A DNA stretch of 64,000 bases from Dolomedes plantarius (Eukaryota > Arthropoda > Arachnida > Araneae > Dolomedidae), in contig OU015493.1 of the NCBI GenBank assembly GCA_907164885.2, positions 64,797,477-64,861,476 on the forward strand. Reading direction: 5' to 3'. The stretch's first letter is position 1, and each line of letters opens with the position of its first letter. The notes under the pieces were generated by a model, which saw only the letters and a program-made list of their open reading frames with translations, made no database searches and was not told the DNA's origin. A program made the position numbers and the translations under genes. Shown piece by piece: positions 12,111 to 25,400 of the stretch.

Positions 12111-12176
12111 TATATGGTTTCATATTTAATCACTTCCGACTTTGCGGACCACGGGTTAAGAACCACTGCTTTACGG

Positions 12177-12598
12177 GAACTTCCACGAATGCATAGTTAA
12201 TTCGGGGTTAACACAAATGCTTTCTGGGGTGCCGTCTGATCTCTATAGCTTTTTATATGTATGTAAAAAAAGCATGTAGGAGTTTCGTCATGAAGGATAA
12301 AGTTGTACGGCAAGCCGCACGTCAGAAGGGCGCACGCATGTAACACATAAGGCTGAAATAAGCTGCATGAAAAAAAGGCATTTCTTTCTCCAGTGCACAC
12401 ATTGATAAGACATCAGACCAAGCGCTATCATTTTACCAGTCTCATCTCGCTCAACTGCCGCTTATTCTGTCTTATGTCAAATTGAGGTGCAGCCATCTCT
12501 CGGTGAAAAGAGAAATTAAAAGTGTCGGAGTGATAGAGACTTTACGCAGAAAAACTGGTGAAAATTGTTAGCAGTAAATCAAAACAAATTTTACGCCA

Positions 12599-12632
<34 letters not shown>

Positions 12633-15600
12633 GGGGGGGGGGGGGGCGCGACCTTCGGTAAAGGATGACATTATCAAAAGAATAAATAAATAAAAAGAAT
12701 TTCAGGTAGTCTCATCTAACGAAACTACCGCGGGTTACTTATCCATTAAAAAGAATTTAATTAAAAAAACCCGCATTTTAGTACTTTTCTGTTTAACTGT
12801 TTACTGCTACTGGGTTTGGCGCGCTGCCAAAACTATAACGCTAAACTCGCGACGCCGAACATTTTTTTTTTTTCCTCTCCGGAGGACTGCTATTGAGGAA
12901 CGTAATCCTACGTTAAAAATAATAATAATAATAATAATGGTCCAATACATTTTAGCACTATTTTTCTTTGACATCATTTTGATGGTTTTTCTCAACTCTA
13001 AAAGAGGTATTAACATCTCGCCGAAATAATAAGCTATTCTTCCTTAACCACACTCCTCTGATAATTTGGAAATGCTGTCCATCACTTTCGATTGGCAGAT
13101 CCAGCGATTCAGTAACACCTAAGAATTTTGTTTGGAGGCACTGTTCAGTATTTTATGGGAGGTCTGTTGAGAAATTTTGCCATCTTATGAACGTTATATA
13201 AAGTTTTACTAGCATTTATTTAACATAAAAAATGACCATTTACATGTTATATTTAAACTGTATCTATTTGAGATTTAATTTGCATGTGTAACAGTTTAAT
13301 TATAGAAACATATATCATGAGAGGAAGGTGGTAGCTTGTTCCTCGAACTGCCGCTGTAACACAGAAGGTTGGCGTGAGTCGGAATACAGAAAAATGTGCA
13401 AAACAACTGTTTTAAAAGTCCCTTACCCCATTCTTCCACTCATTCTCATCAATAATCACAAACATTCTATTCTGTGGTTCTGAAATTTGGATATTAACCA
13501 AAACACAGAAAACTATGCAGAATTGTTTCACTAATTCACGTAATTATAGTCAGAAGCCTTCTTTTATGGGATTTTAAAATCAGATAGATTGAGGATGACC
13601 CTGTCCGGGCCCAACAATAAACAAACCAAAACACAGAGAGCTAAATTTTATGTACAACAGTAGAAATATCTGAAAAGAATAGTTAGTGCTCATTTAAGAG
13701 CAATGCAATCTGCAAATGAGGATTTATAAAAGAACTCAACATCCATAGGTATTCATATAATTCGAGAATTTTACCTACCCCTAAAATGAGAGTGACTATC
13801 ATCGATCTGGGAATTTGCTGAATTTAGTGTGCTTATCTTTAATCCTGGTCGGTGTCTTAAAACATTAGTCATGCCCACAAATAGTACCCACAAGTCTAGC
13901 TACCGTGCTTCTTTTCAATTATTATTATTATTATTAATTATTTATTTTTTTATTCCTTGCATTCACCGGCTATGATGAAGGTTACCACCAAGTTAAGAAA
14001 CTATTTTACAGTCTTTGAAAAATATATTTTAACCCTGGCAAGTATGATATGTCAATCAAATCAGCACAGAGGACACTGCTTTCAAAGCTAAACAGTTTCT
14101 GCATTTTAAGTCTTTTTTAATTTTCTGTTCAAATTTAATTTCCCTTTAATTGAAATGCTTGTATTCCCACACAACTTTCATGTACCTATTTCCTTTAATT
14201 TATCGATATAGTTATAGAATGGTATAAATTTTTGACCAATCTTATGATTTCTGTTGTATTTCAGCAACATTCGAATAAGCTTAACTTTCATTGCAGTTTG
14301 CGATGTTCAAGGTTTTATTGAAAGTGTAATTTTTGTAAAGGATCTGTAATCAATTTCCAATCCCCTAAAGACTAAAAATGAAGTATTAAATTACTCATTT
14401 AAGAAAGCACAACAGTTGACCTCGCAGATTTGTTAATTCCCTCTAGAAAATGGTTCGAGAAAAGTGGTTGGCATTATTTATGGTCCAAAAGGATCTCAGA
14501 TGAAAACCTGAAGTTATCCCACTGGCTAGGGCCAATCATCGTGAAGCTGGGGTAACGTTAATCACAGTTTTATTGCAAGCGTTCTGCAATAATCATGTAT
14601 GATTAAAATCACCAGCCCAACAAAAAATTTTAGAAAAGCTTTAGTGGTTGACAATGTGTTACAATGAAAGCAACAAACATACCCTCAGTGCACATGTAGT
14701 ATATAATTTCCTCTATAAATCACATACAAATGAACACAAAGTAAGCCCTAACCACTTCCTGTTCTTAAAATTACGCATATTATAAACTAGCTAAAGCCCA
14801 TGATATAGTATCAAAGTGAAATTTGCGACTTTTCATAAACTTTTTGTATACATATGCACATTTTGTCATGCAATCTTGATTTGTTAGAAATTAATATTTT
14901 AGGAACATGATTTTTAACAAATATGTTAATATCTTTAGTTTCCAATTGTATTTTTATACTTCCTATAGCATATCAACATTATATAAAACATAGGGTAACT
15001 GTTAATAAAAATTATTAGGTTTCAAATATAAAACTGAAATTACAGAGAAATGAGAACTACAGGACCTAAATGTACATATAAATAAAATACACCAAACTTC
15101 CTTTCAACTTTTAATTAATTATAAGCATGTGTATTAACAACTGCAGTTCTAGATATATATATTTATATACAAAAGTATACATATGGGTATGGAATAATCT
15201 CAGATTAGGCTGGATACATAAGTATATATTGGAAATAGATGTTAGAACTAAAAAAGTAATAGTCATAACAGGTATATTTTCAATTCAATAGATCTATCGG
15301 ACAGCTAAATCAACCAGCTTTGTACAGATATATTTATATATGTACATATTAAGGGTATTTATTATACGTATATACAAATATTCCAGCACTACAATTTATA
15401 CATATAATTTTGATTTTCAAATTTATTTAATCACTTTAAAATGTAACAATTTTATGCAGTTGGTTTAAATTTTAATCCAGAACTTTAAAATATTGTAATT
15501 TTAAAATTTCATATGTTCTTACATTTTAACATGCCATACAAATTACTGTACTTCCTATACAAACACTTTGAAATTTCGATGGAGGTTTCTGACCCAACAT

Positions 15601-16201
15601 GCCTATCAAAGAACTGCAAGCTTTCATGATGAAATAAACTTTTAGAAATAAAGCAGCCATTATCGTCACAGAGATTCATATTTACAGCAACTTCGTAAGG
15701 AAGTTGGAATGCAATAGTTTGAGTAAGCTACTATTCCAAAATGGAAAACAAATATTGAGAATTCAGCCCCTTTTGTACATTGTATGCACAGAGTGTAAAA
15801 CTAAGCTTGTCATTTTGATAACAACAGGAATCGCAAAAACAGTTTTAAACAAGCTATAACCCAAATGTTATGCAAGCAATACTATGGTGAACAACAGAGG
15901 AAAAAAATAAACAATGATTCAAAACAATGCTCAGGGACCTAGTTCTGCAACATTTTATATTTATAAATTTATTACAAAAAAAAAAGAACATTGCACTTTT
16001 AAATGAAAAAATAAATAAATCTCACAATAACTTTGACATCTTTCCTTGTATACAGGAATCAAACCAACAATATACTCACACAAAAATCTTTGGTATTATA
16101 AGCATGAGCCAGTCACAGTTATAATACATGTATAAAAAGACAAAAATATCTCAAACATGCTTTTTAACACAAATAAGTTACGAAACAAGAAAGGTATATA
16201 T
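12177..16201. other. Intergenic region downstream of UBE2O
   Basis: About 4 kb of AT-rich sequence. It holds 31 T followed by 15 G at 12601-12646 and ATT-type microsatellites near 12919-12937 and 13919-13936. I see no gene or complete transposon. The part from about 14000 to 16201 is unusually free of recognisable transposons and may include a longer UBE2O 3' UTR; that is only a guess. Confidence 0.4.
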
Positions 16202-16207
16202 TTTATT
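16202..16207 (-). terminator. UBE2O: UBE2O polyadenylation signal AATAAA
   Basis: The minus strand reads GCAATAAAATATATA about 78 nt after the UBE2O stop codon. It is the first canonical signal after the stop. Alternative, more distal sites cannot be excluded. Confidence 0.6.
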
Positions 16208-16284
16208 GCACAACTAGGTCCAAAATTATAAATAATTAAATACTGAATTCTTGCTCGGATCACAAATTTGGCATCTTTGGTGAA

Positions 16285-16424
16285 CTAGCTTTGAAGAGCA
16301 GTGGATGAGGATGACAAGACTTCTTTAAAATCTGCAAGCGACTTCCGCAGAGTCAGACAAAATCCTTTAGAAGCTGGTATAAGTGGGAACTCTGGAAGTA
16401 GGACATCTTGAGCTGAGATATCAC
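16285..16424 (-). CDS. UBE2O: UBE2O exon 23 (last)
   Basis: Codes residues 1182-1227, containing [16 protein letters not shown] and SLADFKEVL, the conserved C-terminal block of UBE2O (human PLFPLSKGFIKSI-type), ending in TAG. The acceptor is a tandem cagcag; starting after the first cag (16427) would add one codon and also keeps frame. Confidence 0.9.
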
Positions 16425-19400
16425 CTGCTGACAAAGCAGATACTTTAAAATCAAGATACTCACAAAGTAAATATAACACCATGTCTGTGGCTTGGTACAA
16501 GAAGTGCCTAAGTCAGTTTTTTCCAAGATGACTTTGTTTGCTTATGTCTCTTTAAAAAAATATTTTCAATGTAAGATGTACCCAAGTCTGTACAATGGTT
16601 TAGAAAACATTTTTAAAGCATAGGACAGACTTGAGTACTTCTTACATTAAAAATATTTTTTTTTAAGAAACATTAGCAAACAAAGTCATCTTGGAAAAAA
16701 CTGACCTAGGCACTTCTTATACCAAGCCACAGATACATTTCCTAAACAATTGTGACAGTCATTTTTCCTTATTTTTTAAAGTTTTATCTTGATGTTTTGA
16801 TAAAACTTTTAAAAAATCCTTTGTTCCTGAATCCTTTTGTTTCACCTTGGAATTTCAGCAAGGAAACTGTTATTACATATTTCTGGAACATAACAAATAT
16901 TAAAAACTAATTTATCACTTTATAAGATAGGGGTTATGCTGAAGAGAAGTTTCCTAAGCAATCCACATTAAGTGCTGTTTAACACTCAAGTTCTTTGTTT
17001 TATTGATGAGGAAACATCTAAAAATACCAAAACAAATTAGAGGAATTCTCTCATAAAGAAAACTCCAACAGAACTTTTGGAGACCTGGAGAGCTTATTCT
17101 TACTCTCATTCCATTAAAAAGATTTCCCATAGAACCTCTCTAGCAAAACAAAATTTCATCTTACATGCAAAAAATGCTATACTAGAAGGATTAATAATTA
17201 TCAGATCATTAACTTTTATAATTATCCTAGTTGAAACTTCAAGTTTTATACAAATGGCAAATGTTTACTGTCAGTGTTGCATTAAAGACCACATTTCTAG
17301 TGAACTTTTTATTGTGTTACTGCTACAGAGGCTGTTCGCACATTTTTTAGACGATTTTAGTAAGCAGTAATAAAAAATCGTTTGCTGCAAAAGAAATAAT
17401 TGCAATTGTACTATGTATTTAAAAGTCAAAATTATCGTCTGCAGCTTTAAAGTTTTGTTTTTATTCAAAATGGTGTTTTTAACAAAGCAGTGGTTCGAAG
17501 GCTACATTTATGCTCTTTCCGAAAAGAAATATGCATACTCCGTTATCCAAAAACGATGTGAGAGTCATGGTTTTGTGATATCTAAAGTGTCAATATCGTC
17601 CACAAGAAAGGAAAAAACGTCAAACTGGAGCCTCAAGTGGGACAAAAATTCCAAACAAGTATCCAAGGAAAAAACGGACATCTTCGACTATTGCAGAGGT
17701 ACGTTGTTTAATGTTAAAAGAAAATCCCCTTAGTCAAAGGACAGTTGCAAAATCATTAAAATCCTCGGTGTCCACTGTAAACAAAATGATAAACGTTGAT
17801 TTAAATCTTAAGAAAGTGAAAAAACACAATGTGCATCGTCTTCTTCCAAATCATATCGCTGAACACAGGACACGCTGCAGAATTCTATATGAGAAACACT
17901 TATCCAAAGAAAAATGGAAAACAATTGTCACAATAGATGAATCATGGGTGTATTTAAATGATTGCAACAAAAAAAAGAGCCATTTATTATCATATAAGGG
18001 GAGAAAAAAAATTAAGTACATGGTTCAAAGAATCGAAAGAAAGTTTTTCTAAGGGATTCATGATTGTTGCTGGTTTTTCTTATAATGGCAAGTTAAAAAT
18101 AAAGAGAGTGGAAAAAAATGTCAAGATTAACTCCAAATACTATCAGGAACATATTTTATCGCCAATTTTTCTGAATGAAATACCATCGCTTTACCCACAG
18201 TGCCATCAATCTGTGAGACTCCATCAGGACAAAGCTAGCAGTCACACATCAAAATCCAATGTAAATTTCCTAAAAGAAATGGAACAAAAAACTGGTATCA
18301 AGGCCATACCCTTCACTGATATCCCTACTAAATCTCCCGATGTATCACCTATGGATTTTTGTGCTTTCGGACTTTTAAAATCTGCATTATCTAAACGTCG
18401 TCCCAAAACCCTTACAGGACTCTGGAAAGCTGTTCAGGAGGAATGGGATAGAATACCTCTTCTGACACTTCAAAAGACATTATTATCCTGGAAATTGCGG
18501 TGTCGAAAGATAGTTCAGAATAAGGGATGTCAAATAGAACATTTAAAACACAATTTTATGTAATTTAGTTTTGTGAATACAATATACATCGTCTAAAAAA
18601 TGTGTGAACAGCCTCTGTATAAGATGGGACAGAACCCAACTTACTAATCCATCACATTACCTATGCTAATACAGTAACCACCGCTTATAGTGATCACTGG
18701 TTATAAGAATCAACCGTTTATAAGAATCAATATCGCGAAAACAAAAACAAATGAATTATTTCCATGTTAAAATTTTCGCTTTAAAGAATCAATCCACCGG
18801 TTTTAAGAATCAGTTTACACTCTTCGCTTTCCTTTCATTTTTCCAAAAAAAAAGCTACTTAAACCCTCAAAAGGCATGAAGTTCTTTGTTTTTTTTTAAA
18901 GAAAGATTGATAAGATGGGATGGAATATAGTCGTAAAATTCACCCCTTTCTTTATTAGACATAACATAATAGTTTCCCCTTAAACGCTTTACCACAACAC
19001 TGTCCTATTAGCTTGACCCGGGGGCAACTTTCCCCGTCCGAGTAAATCTTCGTCTGAGACTATAAGTATTGAAAGATGTATAAACAGCCTTCTGAAAACT
19101 TCATTACGTCAAACTACCGTAGAAAACTTTTTCTTGCTCCCTTCCTGTAGTTGAAATGTTAAAACTGTTAAGCAGGTATGTTGTAACTTGTAACAAATAT
19201 TGTATTTTTTTCTTCTTTTACTATAATCATGTGTATCTACGTATAGGTCTAAAAATTAAGTTTTATTTTTAAAACTATAAAAAATAATTTTAATAAAAGA
19301 TAGTTAATATAAATTAAAGAGTATTTTATGGTAAATTATTTAATATATGTATATATAGGTGTGTGTGTTCCTGTCCAAAAACCTAAATTTCGGTTATAAG

Positions 19401-22400
19401 AATCAACCGCTTATAAGAATCAAAAACAGTAATAACAAACGTGATTCTTATAAGCGGAAATCACTGTACATATCAACATAACAGTTCAGTTGGTTCAGCA
19501 CCAATCTGGAGGGAAGGAGACCCAGGTTTCCTTCCTCAGCAGAGTTGTTACAGTGGCACTTGACCATTAGAAAAAATGACAATGGACTGTTAAGAACCCA
19601 AAGACAACATTCAAGGTGTAAAAAGTAATCAGCATTGTAGCATCATGAAAGTATGGGGTTATTTTTCCTAAGACCTCACAGTGTGCATGAACACAGCTGC
19701 GTGCTTATCGGAATACCATTTTCCAGTTCCCATTCTTTTGAACACGTGTGTGGATTCCGAGCGGATTAAAAAACCAATACCAGCAAATGCCGCCAGAATT
19801 TTTGGCCTAAAAGTTAAGCGCAGGATATCGGTTTCCCGAGCAAGATGTGGCAATATCTTTTGAAAAAACAGAAGCGTCTCATATCGCCTCATAAAACTGT
19901 CTTTCTTAGAAATAACTCAATGCGAGTTTGACACTATAGCGTAATAAAGTTTGCCGGAATGTTCATCGTTAAGAAGAACTGTCACCCGCTAATCTGCTGG
20001 CCCTGGCCTGGAAAACAATATCTAAGAAGACGACCGCCACCGGCAAAGACTTCAAGCAGAGTATATAAGTGATACTCTGTTATTTTCAGAGGATCCCCCT
20101 TGTAACGGCCAGACCATGCAGTCGTGTTTTTAAGCTCCTGTTTGAGACTAACCAGGTTTCACAGCGTGCTGTTAAACTGCACTTAAGTTAAAATTCAATT
20201 GATTATGTTGTACTTGCTTAATGTTAAATTTCTTTGTTATTAAATTTTTGTTAAGTTTTTGTTTTAAGATGTGGCCTTATAATTTACAATTAGGACTCTG
20301 TCTTTCTTGGTCCCGAATTTAGTAATTTTTAAAAAGCCTCAGAGAATAGCCTGCCTACCTATGATGTCACAGCATCAAATATAAAATATCAATTAATGGA
20401 AAAATATGAACAAAAAAATGAGAGTTCCTAACAGCATACTGGATATAGTCTAATGATAGAATACAAGCCTAGATATTAGAAGAAATGAGTTTGTTTCCCT
20501 GGTCAAGGCAGACAGACTTGCAAAAGAGATAAAAATGCTTTTCAAATAAATAAATAACAGTTTTATCAATACTATTCAGGAACAACAACAAAATTTTTGG
20601 AATGTACTTTTGCCAATATTTTACTTTTTATGTATTGTTACACATAGTGGAGCAGTAGTAAACATCAATTACATTCAAAATTGCATTTGTGGCTCATCGA
20701 TTTTACTAATATTAACTAACTCAATCTGCAGCACACCCTGTACTACAGATCAGGATAACTCAAAAATAAAAAATATATGAAACACAAATTATCATAACAT
20801 TCCTATTTTCAATTCACTCACAGTTATGCAACTCTTTAAATGTTGAAGGTGAGGTAGGTGAAGCTGGATGCTCAGAATTCCAAGATTCTGATATTGCAAG
20901 CCACCTTTCAAGTCTCTCAACCAATCTGAAAATATAAAAAAATATTTTCAAAGGAGGTTAGAACCAATATCTTATAATCATGATTTGTTTTTTACAAATT
21001 GAAACCTGTTTATATTTCAAGACATAGTTGTTAGGGAAAAATGCCGATAAGCATTCCTCTTCTTCCCCTAACCTTCGAGCCGCGTAGAAAGAGCGATGTG
21101 TTTACATCATTTCCCACCTCCACAGCAATGTGTAAGCATCGTCAGATGCCAGTTGCGTCATGCCAGCCTAGTGACGTCATTCACCCAACGATGACGCCAT
21201 ACCATCAGCCGAGAATGACGTCAACTAACATCAAGTAAAATTAGCATAATTAACTTTGCTATTCTCCTGCCACGAGGGAGCGTGGCGGTCGACGCCGGTA
21301 TAAATATCTAGCTCGACATCATGAGGGGGTGATGAGGTGAACCAGCACGACTCAGCGCAGCTCGTTTTGAGAGCCAGTCCAGGCTCTACCGAGAACCCGT
21401 ATTTTGAGGCAGCGACCAACTTACCAGCAGTGCACCGCTACCGATGCCCTAGTCGTCTCGGCCTTGCATGCCCGCAGGTAGCCAAGGAATGGTTTTGTGC
21501 CAGAAAGGCACTGTCTACTTTACGTATTTTTTTGCGGTGGTAAAATTTTGCCTCGACCAGCTGTGAGTTAGTTTTTTCTTATTTTCTCTTCACCTCGGTA
21601 AGAGTACTTTAAAGCAAACATTTTAGGATCACACTACGAGCTGTGTAGTGCATCTGTAAACAAGACACTTTAATGTCGTATTATTTCTTTCCAACTAAAT
21701 AAATGTGTTTTTATTTTACTTATACCTTCGTACGTCTTTTTTGAAATCTTGCATATCACACCACAAGCTAGCTAGTGTTGCTCTGACTATATCTAAATAT
21801 TAAGAGTCCAACCTTCCCTGCTAGTCAGTACGACTCTGCACTCTTAGCTATCAGTAAAGTTTGGGGCATTCCTGCCCTCAAATCTTAACTTTTTTTTGGT
21901 TGTGGGAGCCGCCAGGTTCTAGCAGCTCAATTCCGTAACAATAATTAGTTGTTATCGATGGCTTTTAAGGTATAAATTAAAATAAACTAATTGAGTACAC
22001 AGTCTAAGTTACAGAATTGAACTCATGATGTTAGCAGCCATAACTCAATGTGTTCAGTAAGTTTCGGTTTTATCAGTTTCTCATAATCTAAAAGAATACA
22101 GAAAACTTACAAAATTAAATTCACAAAATTAAATTCACAAAATTAACTCGAATTTTCACTGTTGCCCATACTGAAAAATAAAAGAATCTTTCACTTTTTA
22201 ACTTAAGAACATACAATCCAATAGTAAAAATTTATCCTTGAGAGTAATAATTGATCACTGTGGTTAAAATAAATAAATAAAAATATAAAAAAGTAGAGAG
22301 GCATTATTTGTGGATAGTATCACAGTCAAATCTGACAACACAGCTGCAAAGCAATTTGTTTTTTATACAGAAGGGTTGGATAGACTAGAACAAGGGTGAG

Positions 22401-25400
22401 CATTAAGTCGATTGCGATCGACCGGTGGACCACCAAGACAATTAGGGTTGACCACCTTTACTAAGACCTAAGATGCACATACTAAAAGAAACATATTTAT
22501 GGACATATTATTATGTTTGTATCTTGCATTTTGCTTTAAATGTGGTTTTAAAAGAGTAAGTTTTTTTTTATTGTAGTTATGTAGGTAAGTACACTCACTT
22601 CCAAAAGTTAAGCACAGAGAGGAAAATGTTAATTTCCGTAAGCCAATCTGAATTAAAGAAGCTGAAATTTGCTACAAAGGTAGAAGGAAGTATGCAAATA
22701 TGTTAAGTAACAGCCAATCACGGTTTCGCATCGAGAAATATGCAAAACAGGCAGTCGTATAAGAAGCCGGCATTATGAAGGGTTACAGGAGTTGCAGGTA
22801 ATTGCTGGTGAAATGTGTTTAGAACATTCGTACAATTTGTTTTCATGTTAGACGTGTTTCTATGGCTTCCGGAAGACGAATGGAAGATTATGAATGCTGT
22901 TGGGCTGTCGGACACATTGAAGCAGGACAGTCTATCACAGATGTTGCTCTTTCCTTCGACGTTAATCATTCCATCATTTCACGATTATGGAAACAATTCC
23001 AAACCAGCCAAACATTTGTCTAAAGACCTGCAGCCGGCAGGGCCTGATTTAGAAAATTCTTGACTGTAGGCACAACTCGGGATGGGGGGCCCCCTAACAC
23101 TGATGTGGGCGTAACATTTCCAAACTTGACACACACACAAAACAGAATAATCATGAATCATTGTGAAAGTACCATTTTACCAAGAATTGGCCATTTGAAG
23201 CGTAGAAGCCTAGAACATTATCAAATAACAAAGAGCGATACAACATATTAACTTCGTCATTAAAATACCAATACAATGCAACCAGAAAAATTTATGAACC
23301 CCTTATATACACTATAACATACATATGATGAACTGTACATATAACTATACATATGATGAACCAATCAATCAAATTTGAAAGGATATATATATAAAAATTG
23401 CTATTAAAAATAGTAAAATATAAAAAAAAATTTAATTGGGAATTTTTTTCTTTTTTTCCCTTTAAAATAAAATTTTTTGGGGGGGCCCTAAAATTTAGGG
23501 GCCCCTAGGCCCGGGCCTACCGGGCCTAATGGAAAATTCAGGGCCTGGCAGCCGGTCATCCAAGGGTTACGACCCCTCGGAAGATCGATATATTGCTGTT
23601 GTAGCCAAGCGGAATCAAAGATCGACCTCCCCACGTATGACATCTATGGTTGCAGTGGCCATTGGTAATACGATATCTGCCACTACTGTTCGTCGAAGGC
23701 TACACATGAATGGTCTGTACGCCCGGGTACCGCGAGTTTGTTTTCCTTTATCCGTCCAATCCAGAGGGGTACGATGCCACCAGCATGTGAACTGGACTGT
23801 GTCTAATTGGGCAACGTTATGTTCACAGATGAGTCCAGATCTGCCCTACAACCCGATGATAAGCATGTAAGGGTGTGGAGGGAACAAGGCACACGCAATC
23901 GTCCCGAGAACATTACCAAATAGCACACATTCCGTGGTGGAAGCATCATGGTCTGGGCAGGGATTTCATTGGGATATCGCACCGACCTGCACATCTACAG
24001 GCGAGGTTCTGTGACGGCTGTACAGTATCGAGATGAAATCCTAGACCCCACTGTAAAACTATACACTGCAGCAGTTGGTCCTTCTTTCATTTTAATGGAC
24101 GATAATGCCCTCCCCATAGAGCTGCCATCGTTGACGACTTTTTGGAGAGTGAAGAGATTGCGCGTATGGAGTGGCCGGCTTACTCGCTAGACCTTAATCC
24201 AATTGAAAATCTTTGGGATGCCCTCGGCTGTGCTGTATGTAGACGTTTCCCACCTCCAGCCACTCTCAGAGATTTAGAAACTGCCCTACAGGAGGAATGG
24301 CAATTACTGGACTCTGCGATGGTTGATCACCTCTTAACAAGCATGATAACACGCTGTACACTTTGTATGAAGATGGGGAGTGCTCACATACCCTATTGTC
24401 AGTTTTTCTTGTTTGTTTTGTATTTAAACATCATTTTGTTAATGACGCAAATATGACGTCATATTATAATTTATGAAAATTCAATTTTTTTTTTATCTCT
24501 GTATGTAATTCTTTGTTTTGTTTCATGAATAAACATAGAGCTACTTGCTTGCAGCATTTCATATCAATCGAAGCAGTACTTGTCCTTTTTTTTTTTTTTT
24601 TTTTTGCATTTTACCGCTCCGTGCTTAACTTTTGGAAGTGAGTGTACATATTCCGTATTTATTATTAAGTTATAATAAATATTGTAGACTTTTTTATTAG
24701 CTCACCCCACCTACACCACTGGGTGGACTGCAACACCTTGAAAAAATTAGAAGTAGACTGTACCCTGAAAAAGTCTGCCCACCCCTGGACTAGAATAATC
24801 CTGAAGCTGATTCGAAATCACACACACATTCATTCTAACAGTGAAACTTAAATTTCAAGGATTAATAAAGTATGAGGTATATACGAACAAGCTGCATAAA
24901 CAAAATATGATACACTTACTTAGAAGCTTGAGTTTGGAAGTGTTCAGTTATTTCTTGCTTGAATATTTCAGGAGGATTCAATAAAAGCTTAGTCATAGCC
25001 TAAAAATTAATATTCATTTGCATTTATATAATGTCAAAACAATTACCTGTATATGATACAGCTTTAGTAAAAAAAAAAATTATCCCTTCAATTTAGACAA
25101 AATATAAGTAAAAAAGCAGGACACCATAAAATATTTTGCTACAATTAAATTAAATCCAACAGTTAAATATATCTTGATAAAATTGCAGGTTGCATGAAAA
25201 AATCTAAAGTAAAATAAACACATTTATTCAAATCACATGGCAAATTTTTAATACATTTTTAAAGCATCAAAAACTACCTTTTATGCTTATTAATTTTAAA
25301 CAAACTGTAAGTGAAAGAGCAGGACACTATACAACATTCTACTGCAATAAATTGAAACAAACAATTCTATATATCATGATAAACTTGACATGCTGCTTAA

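Larger units (their letters stand above)
11241..12168. mobile_element. hAT-type element hosting a nested pogo-like element
   Basis: The left end reads cagtagttcttaaagtttcg at 11241; the right end read inward is cagtggttcttaacccgtgg, ending at 12168. These are typical CAGTGGTTCTTAAxC hAT termini. Flanking octamers ctttaaat and ctttacgg share five of eight bases, consistent with a decayed 8-bp duplication. Most of the interior is the pogo-like element at 11442-12110. Confidence 0.6.
22592..24644 (+). mobile_element. Tc1-like transposon with a hAT MITE inside
   Basis: Perfect 24-bp inverted repeats (22592-22615 and 24621-24644) starting cactcacttccaaaagttaa, flanked by TA at 22590-22591 and 24645-24646. 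Subtracting the 510-bp MITE and its duplicated octamer leaves about 1.5 kb, normal for Tc1. The perfect ends imply a later arrival than the surrounding hAT. Confidence 0.94.
22391..24787. mobile_element. hAT-type element (TSD gactagaa) hosting a Tc1 element
   Basis: Exact 8-bp duplications gactagaa at 22383-22390 and 24788-24795 bracket ends caagggtgagc (left) and cacccctg (right, inward caggggtgggcagactttt). Without the inserted Tc1 the element is about 345 bp, a hAT MITE. It lies in intron 21. Confidence 0.9.

Noticed and set aside
12601..12646. Poly-T plus poly-G as a retroposon tail or cDNA tail
   Set aside because: No coding or element sequence adjoins it; may be an assembly or homopolymer artefact.
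19668..19892. 74-codon minus-strand frame in intron 22
   Set aside because: No known domain; the opposite strand is equally open, as expected for a GC-richer patch.
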